A model generated the notes under the pieces. It was not told where the DNA came from and ran no database searches. It saw only the letters and a program-made list of their open reading frames with translations. The translations under genes and the position numbers were made by a program. Positions 1 through 5,600 of a stretch of DNA of 6,036 bases are shown here, in pieces. Location: contig JBAZQU010000045.1 of assembly GCA_041645035.1 (NCBI GenBank), positions 1 through 6,036 on the forward strand, read 5' to 3'. How positions within the stretch are numbered: the stretch's first letter is position 1; each line of letters begins with the position of its first letter. The stretch comes from 2-02-FULL-48-14 sp041645035 (GTDB lineage: Bacteria > Patescibacteriota > Gracilibacteria > UBA1369 > 2-02-FULL-48-14).

Positions 1-372
1 GAAATCGCTAAGGACAATGCCTCTGAGAACAAAGCTCAAGCCCAGGGGAAGAAAAAAGATGACTCGTCCGACGACGCCCAAGCTAAAAAGAATCCGATAG
101 ATGTCGGTGATCGTATGGCTTTGCGTGAGCGTTTATTGGCGGCCGCTCCAAAAGAATCCTTGATGCGAAATGAAGTGAAACAAGTGTTGCTCCAAAAAAA
201 GGAGGTACTCGAATCTGATGTAAAAAAATATACGCGTAAACGTAATTATGCCTTGCTCAGCAACGCGATAGCTCAACTGCGCGAGGTGGTGAAACAACTA
301 CAAGAACTCGCCCATGCCGGCTATGAAGCCCTGAAAGACATGTGGCTGAACGTGGTGCACAGGTTTGCGTAG
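1..372 (+). CDS. C-terminal part of an unrecognised charged, helical protein (5' end outside window)
   Basis: The reading frame is open from base 1 to the TAG at 370-372, giving 123 visible residues; the true start lies upstream. An ATG at 115 is internal, because coding-like sequence in the same frame precedes it. The first ~38 residues are a low-complexity linker rich in Lys, Asp, Ser, Gln and Ala (for example QGKKKDDSSDD). The remaining ~85 residues are Leu/Lys/Glu-rich and predicted helical, with heptad-like spacing around LLQKKEVLESDVKKY and LREVVKQLQELAHAGYEAL, so a coiled coil or helical bundle is likely. The C-terminal segment ends in an amphipathic stretch (MWLNVVHRFA). I see no transmembrane segment or catalytic motif and do not recognise the family. 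The gene converges on the HIT gene; their stops are 24 bases apart with a hairpin repeat between. A fragment of the dnaE-type repeat (34-53) lies in the linker. Confidence 0.75.
   Translation, partial: EIAKDNASENKAQAQGKKKDDSSDDAQAKKNPIDVGDRMALRERLLAAAPKESLMRNEVKQVLLQKKEVLESDVKKYTRKRNYALLSNAIAQLREVVKQLQELAHAGYEALKDMWLNVVHRFA
34..53 (+). repeat. Fragment matching the tail of the palindromic repeat in dnaE
   Basis: GCCCAGGGGAAGAA at 40-53 is identical to 5986-5999 in dnaE. The preceding bases (GCTCAA here, GCTCC there) also resemble each other apart from a small indel. Here it is read in a different frame, giving AQGKK instead of RPGEE, and it lies in the charged linker of the first gene. The hairpin arm is degenerate, so this is at best a decayed or partial copy. 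A 14-base match in 6 kb could still be chance aided by shared Lys/Glu-rich composition. Confidence 0.35.
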
Positions 373-377
373 AGCAG

Positions 378-393
378 ACTCGGCTCCGCCGAG
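378..393. repeat. Short hairpin repeat, copy 1, between convergent genes
   Basis: CTCGGC and GCCGAG (379-384 and 388-393) form a perfect 6-bp GC-rich stem around a TCC loop. The 16 bases ACTCGGCTCCGCCGAG recur exactly at 2384-2399. It begins six bases after the stop of the plus-strand gene and ends four bases before the end of the HIT gene on the minus strand, filling the 24-base convergent gap. That position would suit a bidirectional transcription end, but neither side has a real T-tract (GGTTTAC on plus, TCTGCTC on minus). I therefore call it a repeat first and a possible terminator second. Confidence 0.7.
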
Positions 394-396
394 GGT

Positions 397-714
397 TTAC
401 AGCCACCCCATTACGTGGAGGTGCAGGTGGAAAATCACCTGGCCGCCTTTTTCGCCGACGTTGAATTGGAGACGGTAGCCTTCGCACTTATATTGTCTGG
501 CGAGTTGGCGGCCTACAAAAATCAAATGTGCCACGAGATCGCGGTCCTCTTCCTGAAGGTCTTCAATACTGGGGATGGGTTTGCGCGGAATCACCAAAAA
601 ATGGATGGGGGCTTTGGGATAAAGGTCTTTAATGGCAATGCAGCGTTCATCTTCAAACACAAAATCGGAAGGAAGGTCTTTATCGATGATTTTCTGGAAA
701 AGCGTCTTTCCCAT
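397..714 (-). CDS. HIT-family (HINT-like) nucleotide hydrolase/transferase
   Basis: This 105-residue protein has the full HINT-branch pattern: an N-terminal LFQKIIDKDLPSDFVFEDE, a central APIHFLVIPRKPIPS strand-loop, and the histidine triad HLHLHVM at residues 96-102. By family knowledge the middle His (H98) is the nucleophile attacking a nucleoside 5'-phosphate. HINT enzymes hydrolyse purine nucleoside phosphoramidates and aminoacyl-adenylates in the cytoplasm; the substrate here is unknown. The zinc-binding Cys pair of many bacterial HIT proteins (CxFC) is absent. The start ATG (714-712) shares one base with the stop of the upstream gene (TAATG), implying one operon and coupled translation; no clear Shine-Dalgarno is visible. 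The protein ends right after HVMGWL, lacking the usual tail after HVxGG (often ending near WPPG), so it is about ten residues short, and a hairpin repeat starts four bases past the stop. Family assignment is secure; physiological role is not. Confidence 0.93.
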   Translation of the reverse strand: MGKTLFQKIIDKDLPSDFVFEDERCIAIKDLYPKAPIHFLVIPRKPIPSIEDLQEEDRDLVAHLIFVGRQLARQYKCEGYRLQFNVGEKGGQVIFHLHLHVMGWL

Positions 715-1796
715 TATTTTTTCTTAGAAAGATCCAATGCGTAGACGGCGCGTCCCACGCGAACGAACTGAGGATTCTTTTGTAAGTTGAGGGAAATGGT
801 TCCTTTTTTCACACGGCGTTGTTTGAGCACTCCTTTAATGATTTCCTGCTTGGCAAGCGGGCTCTTTTTTGCGAGCAAAGATTCAATGATGTCGGTAACC
901 GTTCCGTCTTCAAACCCCCATTCTTTAAGGGCATAAAGTCCACGTCCCACCAAAATGAACTGCGGGTAACGAATAAGCTCGTTGTGAACGGCTTGAACCG
1001 TCACACGTTTAGCGTCGAAATGGGATTCCATTATTTTTTTAGCAATTTCCACAAAGTGCAGCGGCTTGTTTTCTCGGCGAAGCACAATGAGCGCCTTGTC
1101 GCGAATACTTTTAGGATTGATATGCCTCCAAACCATAAGTCCATAACCGGTTTCGGTCTTCTTAATACGTTCATCAATCTGAAAAAGCGCAACATAGAAA
1201 CCGTCTGCGAAATTGAAGGCTTGTGCGTGTCTGTGCTTCTTCATCTCGGCAATCAAAGCTTCCTCACTCAACACTTCTTTCTTTTGATTGAACACCGTGT
1301 GCGCATGCTCCAAAAGTTCTTCAATCACATTGGGTGCAATGCTCGTAAGGTGCCAGCTAAGACGTAAAGTATTATTTTTTTCGATGTAAGACAGCGCGGG
1401 GCAAATGGTGAGAGAAAGGCGAACGATGCAACGATCCACATCAATACTCTTTTCAATCATGTTCAAGATTCGACGAGTCAAATCGTCTTCCAAGAGCAAT
1501 CCTCCGTTCTCTTTCAAAATAGCTTCAGCCACCTCATGAATGAAGCGAAGCTTGGTGCTATTCACCGTTCGTTTGAGCTTTCCGAGTGCAATTTTTTCGA
1601 TTTGGCGAACGCGTTCACGAGTTACATTGAAGCTGCGTCCGATGCTTTCCAAGGTGCGGCGTTCTTTATTATCAAGAGAAAAACGCTGTATTACCACTTC
1701 ACGCTCCTTTTCGGTGAGAACCATGAATATGTCTTCTATGATCTCAGTAAGATTAAGTTTGAGTACAGGAGCGGCTGTTTTTAATGAAGTAGTCAT
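714..1796 (-). CDS. Sigma-70 region 4-like DNA-binding protein with tandem winged-helix (HARE-HTH-like) repeats
   Basis: This 360-residue protein has a sigma-70 region 4 near its N terminus (residues ~26-77): LTEKEREVVIQRF, then the helix-turn-helix TLESIGRSFNVTRERVRQIEK. The recognition helix (TRERVRQIE, 59-67) nearly matches housekeeping sigma factors, which read the -35 element with it. No region 2 or 3 is present, so it should not melt promoters alone. The rest reads as repeated winged-helix units: ~84-148, ~155-225, ~228-292 and ~296-355. The last two are clearest, sharing NPQFVRVGRAVYAL / YPQFILVGRGLYAL, and resemble the HARE-HTH domain of RNA polymerase delta. The likely role is a transcription regulator binding promoters or RNA polymerase (inference). 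The ATG at 1796 is the first possible start, because an in-frame TGA lies six bases upstream; no Shine-Dalgarno is evident. Two promoters precede it, and the HIT gene follows with a one-base overlap. Confidence 0.87.
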   Translation of the reverse strand: MTTSLKTAAPVLKLNLTEIIEDIFMVLTEKEREVVIQRFSLDNKERRTLESIGRSFNVTRERVRQIEKIALGKLKRTVNSTKLRFIHEVAEAILKENGGLLLEDDLTRRILNMIEKSIDVDRCIVRLSLTICPALSYIEKNNTLRLSWHLTSIAPNVIEELLEHAHTVFNQKKEVLSEEALIAEMKKHRHAQAFNFADGFYVALFQIDERIKKTETGYGLMVWRHINPKSIRDKALIVLRRENKPLHFVEIAKKIMESHFDAKRVTVQAVHNELIRYPQFILVGRGLYALKEWGFEDGTVTDIIESLLAKKSPLAKQEIIKGVLKQRRVKKGTISLNLQKNPQFVRVGRAVYALDLSKKK

Positions 1797-1836
1797 AGGT
1801 CATTAATCAATTAAATGTCAAACTGAGGATGTTCCT

Positions 1837-1865
1837 AAGATATTGATGGTTGTGCGAAGCGTCAA
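1837..1865 (-). promoter_or_regulatory. Proximal promoter of the sigma-like/HIT operon
   Basis: On the minus strand, TTGACG (1865-1860, 5/6 to the -35 consensus) is followed after 17 bases by TATCTT (1842-1837, 4/6 to the -10). Transcription would start near 1830, giving a leader of about 35 bases before the ATG at 1796. Spacing is ideal and the direction fits the gene. It is predicted from sequence only. Confidence 0.5.
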
Positions 1866-1911
1866 TAGAAAATTTATCATTCATTTCGTCAACTTATCGT
1901 TCAGGTAGTGT

Positions 1912-1940
1912 AATTTAAGCCTTTTCATACACTTTGTCAA
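1912..1940 (-). promoter_or_regulatory. Distal promoter of the sigma-like/HIT operon
   Basis: On the minus strand, a perfect TTGACA -35 (1940-1935) is followed after exactly 17 bases by TAAATT (1917-1912, 4/6 to the -10). The start would be near 1905, with a leader of about 110 bases running through the proximal promoter. It sits just outside the structured element that begins at 1947. The adjacent gene product carries a housekeeping-type -35-reading helix, so self-regulation at this site is conceivable but unproven. Confidence 0.55.
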
Positions 1941-1946
1941 TAGCTT

Positions 1947-2195
1947 GCCGGATTCCTTTTTCTCGTCAATTCTCTTTGTGGATTTACTCACCTGGGAACG
2001 AAAGAACTCAGATATAGGGTCTTCGTTCTTTCTTCCTTACTGTTTGCGGTTCATAAATCCACGAAGAGAATTGTGAAAAGGGAATCCGAGCCTTCATGGT
2101 TAAGCTTTCTGAGGGAAGGTGAAGTACATAAAGGCTCTCGTACTGAACCTGCCCTCAGAAAGCATTTATCTCAGATGAAGGTTCGGATTCCCGGC
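1947..2195 (+). ncRNA. Candidate structured RNA of unknown family, two long hairpins with competing helices
   Basis: This gene-free stretch folds strikingly. Hairpin 1: 1967-1986 pairs with 2054-2073 (20 bp, one U.G), extended after a 5/2-base internal loop by 1950-1961 with 2076-2087 (12 bp, one U.G); its apical part can pair 2000-2007 with 2025-2032. Hairpin 2: 2080-2097 with 2175-2192 (18 bp, one G.U), then 2104-2115 with 2152-2163 (12 bp, perfect), then AGGT/ACCT (2117-2120, 2147-2150), a tandem G.A mismatch, and AGTAC/GTACT (2123-2127, 2140-2144) closing a 12-base loop. GCCGG at 1947-1951 can pair with CCGGC at 2191-2195 to close the whole. Bases 2080-2087 can join either hairpin, so two states are possible. 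All wobbles in the long helices are G.U on the plus strand and would be A.C on the minus strand, favouring rightward transcription. A weak plus promoter (TTGATG, 17 bases, TAGAAA; 1843-1871) lies upstream. I find no RNase P, tmRNA or SRP signature. A DNA palindrome element is the alternative. Confidence 0.45.
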
Positions 2196-2225
2196 TTGCC
2201 AATGGGCTTTTAAATCCGTTACACT
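2196..2225 (+). promoter_or_regulatory. Possible promoter of tRNA-Leu
   Basis: TTGCCA (2196-2201, 5/6) and TACACT (2220-2225, 4/6) are separated by 18 bases. This would start transcription near 2232, about 17 bases before the mature tRNA. It begins just where the structured element ends. The tRNA could instead be processed from a longer transcript that includes that element. Confidence 0.35.
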
Positions 2226-2248
2226 TCCGCCTGTCGTCCAATAAGTTT

Positions 2249-2332
2249 GCTCGGGTGGCGAAATGGTAGACGCGCTGGTCCTAGGAACCAGTTCCGAAAG
2301 GATTGAGAGTTCAAGTCTCTCCCCGAGCACCA
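2249..2332 (+). tRNA. tRNA-Leu, anticodon UAG, CCA encoded
   Basis: The 84-base cloverleaf is complete. The acceptor stem GCTCGGG/CCCGAGC (2249-2255 with 2322-2328) is perfect, with discriminator A2329 and encoded CCA (2330-2332). The D-arm GCG/CGC carries the GG of the D-loop. The anticodon stem is CTGGT/ACCAG, and the anticodon TAG sits at 2282-2284. A 13-base variable arm (a TCC/GGA stem with GAAA loop) marks a type II tRNA. The T-arm is GAGAG-TTCAAGT-CTCTC. The long variable arm and the A discriminator agree with leucine; it should read CUN codons. Oddly, the base before the anticodon (position 33) is C2281 rather than the almost universal U, and it could pair with G2285 inside the loop. 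The DUF5665/dnaE pair lies downstream on the same strand without an obvious promoter of its own, so read-through is possible. Confidence 0.96.
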
Positions 2333-2333
2333 T

Positions 2334-2350
2334 ACTCGACAAAGTCGAGT
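2334..2350. repeat. Hairpin after tRNA-Leu, variant of the palindromic repeat
   Basis: ACTCGAC and GTCGAGT form a perfect 7-bp stem around AAA, starting two bases after the tRNA CCA. Compared with the copy at 2384-2400, the arms are the same except for one pair changed from G-C to A-T, and the loop differs (AAA instead of TCC). It may mark the 3' end or processing of the tRNA transcript. What follows is pyrimidine-rich (CTGTCCCTGTCTG) but not a T-run, so an intrinsic terminator is not convincing. Confidence 0.6.
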
Positions 2351-2351
2351 C

Positions 2352-2379
2352 TGTCCCTGTCTGTCTGCTCCTGTCTGTT
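2352..2379 (+). repeat. Two imperfect 14-base tandem units, pyrimidine-rich
   Basis: TGTCCCTGTCTGTC (2352-2365) is followed directly by TGCTCCTGTCTGTT (2366-2379), identical at 11 of 14 positions. The units sit between the two hairpins that follow the tRNA. Function is unknown; this may be simple slippage sequence. Confidence 0.4.
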
Positions 2380-2383
2380 AACC

Positions 2384-2400
2384 ACTCGGCTCCGCCGAGT
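2384..2400. repeat. Short hairpin repeat, copy 2, upstream of the DUF5665-like gene
   Basis: ACTCGGC and GCCGAGT form a perfect 7-bp stem around TCC. Its first 16 bases are identical to the copy at 378-393. It ends 11 bases before the ATG at 2412, taking the place where a ribosome binding site would be expected. It could influence initiation or stabilise mRNA ends, but no such role is shown by the sequence. Confidence 0.7.
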
Positions 2401-2411
2401 ACCCCCTTTAT

Positions 2412-2693
2412 ATGAAACCTCCCCTCTCACACAAAACCATTGGTACTGTTGTTTTCAAAGTCGAACATGAAAAAGACTTCCAAAAATATGTGAAATATCT
2501 GTCTCACCCCTGGCATATTATATGGAGAAATTTTTTGGCAGGGACTTTCCACGGGGTCGGCTTTATTTTGGGAACGGCGCTTCTTTTGACCATTTTGGGT
2601 TACATTGTGAACAGCGTGATGGGAGAACTACCTTTTTTCTCTGATTTCGCGCAGGCTATTAATGTGTGGTTACAGACCACTCTTGAAAAATAA
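2412..2693 (+). CDS. Small membrane protein, DUF5665-like
   Basis: This 93-residue protein has a short polar N-terminal half (about residues 1-33), then HPWHIIWRNFLAGTFHGVGF leading into one strongly hydrophobic segment (about residues 41-68, ending near ILGYIVNSVM). A short amphipathic tail with PFFSDFAQAINVWL follows. The order 'YL..P..I...NFLAG...G.GF..G...L..I..Y' followed by 'lP....f...i' fits my memory of DUF5665, a family of ~90-100-residue bacterial membrane proteins of unknown function; this was not checked by search. One transmembrane helix, or two short ones, is expected, with no signal peptidase site. The start at 2412 has no Shine-Dalgarno and sits just after a hairpin repeat. 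Its stop (2691-2693) is three bases before the dnaE start, so the two are very likely cotranscribed. A functional link to replication is not implied. Confidence 0.8.
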   Translation: MKPPLSHKTIGTVVFKVEHEKDFQKYVKYLSHPWHIIWRNFLAGTFHGVGFILGTALLLTILGYIVNSVMGELPFFSDFAQAINVWLQTTLEK

Positions 2694-2696
2694 TCA

Positions 2697-5600
2697 ATGA
2701 GTTTCGTTCATCTCCATAATCACACGCATTACAGTATTTTGTCCGCGCTGGCAAAGCCCGGACAGTACATCCAAATTGCCAAACAGCAAGGCGCGCCTGC
2801 GGTAGCGATTACAGATAGTGGCGTGATGTACGGTGCTATTGAGTTTTATAAAGCGGCAAAGGCGGCCGGGATAAAGGCTATTATCGGATACGAAGCCTAT
2901 GTCGCACCGATGGGACTTACCGATAAAACTCCGGAGAACCGTTATTCCACTTTGGTGCTTTTGGCGCGAAATAATGAGGGGTATCACAATCTGCTCAAGC
3001 TTTCGAGTATTGCGGCACTGGAAGGTTTTTATTATAAGCCGCGCGTCGACGACAAACTTTTGGAAAAATATGGCAGCGGGCTCATCGGACTCTCGGGCAG
3101 TTTGGGTGGAAGTATTCCCAAGGCGATTTTGGAAAACAATCTGGAATTGGCGCGCGAACTGATTAAAAAATATCAAGAAATTTTTGGAAAAGAATATTTC
3201 TTTTTGGAGCTGCAGCATCATCCGGAAGTGGCGAACTGGAGCATTATCAACAGTAAGCTGCTGACTCTTGCTGAAGAAACGGGAGCGCCGTTGGTGGCCG
3301 CGAATGATTGCCACTACGCTTACCCCGAGGACGCGGAAGCGCACGACGTACTTATTTGCGTACAGAATCAGAAAACCGTGCAGGATGAACACCGTTTCCG
3401 CTTCACCGGAAATTATGCGATGCGAAGTCCGGAAGACATGGCGGAAGCCTTTCAATTTTGTCCGGAGGCCGTGACAAACACTTTGAAAATCGCTGAAATG
3501 TGTGACGTTAAGATTGAATTCGGCCACTATCAAATTCCGGATTTTGATACCGGTACACAGAAGCCTGAAAAGTTTTTGCGCGCGCTCTGCGAGACGGGTT
3601 TTAAAGAACGCTACGGGAAAAATCCTCCTGAAGAAGCGCGGGAGCGGCTCGAATTCGAGCTGGAGACTATTCATAAAATGGGTTTTGACACTTATTTTTT
3701 GATCGTGCACGATTTCATTCGTTATGCCAAAGAAAGTGGCGTGGTGGTGGGGCCCGGGCGTGGAAGCGCGGCCGGTTCCATTATTGCGTACTGTTTGCGC
3801 ATCACGGAGCTGGATCCTCTCAAATACGGGCTGCTTTTTGAACGATTTTTGAATCCGGAACGTATAAGTATGCCGGATATCGACGTGGATTTTGCGGACA
3901 ATCGCCGCGACGAAGTGCTTCATTACGTGACTCAAAAATATGGCGAGGATCATGTGGCGCAAATCATTACTTTCGGGACGCTGGCTCCTAAAGCCGCTAT
4001 TCGTGATGCGGGACGCGCACTGGCTTACCCGTACGGCGAAGTGGACGCGATTGCTAAAAAAGTTCCGGCGGCCATTTTGGGAAAATACGCGCCGCTACAG
4101 GAGTCCGTGGAGAAAGATCCTGAACTTTCCAAGCTGTATCAAAGTGACGAACACGCTAAAGAAGTTTTGGACACCGCTATTAAACTCGAGGGAACCATTC
4201 GCCAAGTGGGTACGCACGCTTGCGCCGTTATTATTTCCCGCGATCCTCTGGTGCAGCACACGCCCATTCAAAAAGCCACCGGAGAAAAGGAGGGAATCGT
4301 GACGCAGTATTCCATGAAACCGTGCGAAGAATTGGGTCTGCTCAAAATGGACTTCCTGGGCCTCAGCAACTTGAGCATTATTGAAACGACGCTGGGAATT
4401 TTAAGACGCACGCATCCGGACCTCAAACTCGATCTGGAAAGTCTGCCCATGGACGATGCCAAAACGTACGAGTTGCTCAAACGTGGTGAAACCACCGGAG
4501 TTTTTCAATTGGAATCCGGCGGTATGAAACGCTACTTGCGTGAACTCAAACCTACGGAATTCGGCGATATCATCGCCATGGTGTCTCTTTATCGTCCGGG
4601 GCCGATGCAATTTATTTCCATCTACATCGACGGCAAGCACGGGAAGAAAAAAGTGACTTATTTACACCCTTCGCTGGAGGCCGTTTTGAAGGAAACTTAC
4701 GGAATCGCCATTTACCAGGAACAAATTTTGGAAATCGCCAAACGGTTTGCCGGTTTCACCTTGGGGGAAGCCGATTTACTTCGTCGCGCAATCGGTAAAA
4801 AAGTAATGAAGGAATTGATGGCGCAACGTCAAAAATTCATCGAAGACGCCGTGAAGCAGGGTAACTCAAAGAAGCTTGCCGAGAAGATTTTTGATGAAGT
4901 GATCGAGCCTTTTGCCGGATATGGTTTCAATAAATCCCATGCGGCGTGTTATGCACTCATTGCTTATCAAACCGCGTACCTCAAGGCGCACTATCCCGCT
5001 GAATTCATGGCGGCGCTGCTCACGAGCGATGCCGATAACACGGATCGAATCGTGGTGGAAATTGAGGAATGTCGCAACATGGGCATTTCCGTTTTGCCGC
5101 CCAATGTGAACGAATCCCGCGGGCACTTCACCGTGGTGGACGACAAAACCATCCGCTTCGGACTCACGGCTATTAAGGGAATGGGCGAAGGCCCCGTGCA
5201 TGAAATCATCAACACGCGCGAGAAGGAAGGCACTTTCACCAGTTTGGAGAATTTTGCAAAACGCTTGCCGGCCAAATTTCTCAATAAAAAGAGTATCCAA
5301 TGCCTTGCGTACGCCGGAGCCATGGACGGTCTGGGCGAGCGCGCGGAAATTGCCGCCAATTACGATGAAATCAGCAACTATGCAAAAAATATCCAGGCTT
5401 CTCTTTCCGAAGGTCAAACGGACATTTTTGGAGTGATTTCCGATTCCGACACCGGCAATCTAAAACTTAATCCCGTGCCCGCCGCCGACAGCAGCCAGCG
5501 TTTCAAATGGGAGAAAGAATACGTGGGGCTTTACATCAGCGGTCATCCGCTTCAGGGTCTCAAGCGTTATTTTCAAGGGAAGGGGCAGCTCATCGGCAAC

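Noticed and set aside
819..1367. A 182-codon plus-strand open frame
   Set aside because: It is the shadow of the sigma-region-4/winged-helix gene, whose protein has clear motifs on the minus strand.
2135..2144. CTCTCGTACT, the complement of the 23S rRNA sarcin-ricin loop
   Set aside because: Only ten bases match and the flanks do not resemble 23S rRNA; half of it forms the local AGTAC/GTACT helix. Probably coincidence.
1950..2192. CRISPR array or transposon with terminal inverted repeats
   Set aside because: There are no regularly spaced identical repeats. The outer ends (GCTTGCC on both sides) are direct rather than inverted, and there is no transposase or target duplication in view.
1947..2195. 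RNase P RNA, tmRNA, SRP RNA or 6S RNA
   Set aside because: I looked for GAGGAAAGTCC and ACAGA-type RNase P motifs, a tRNA-like tmRNA end and the SRP GGAAGGAAGC-type loop on both strands and saw none. The 6S rod layout with a single central bubble does not fit the two-hairpin fold well.
2334..2400. Intrinsic terminator after tRNA-Leu
   Set aside because: Both hairpins are perfect but neither is followed by a run of T; the downstream sequence is mixed pyrimidines. They are listed as repeats instead.
2694..3962. A 422-codon open frame on the minus strand opposite dnaE
   Set aside because: It lies wholly opposite the conserved PHP and palm regions of dnaE, and its translation has no recognisable domain. 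Long antisense frames are common opposite codon-biased genes.
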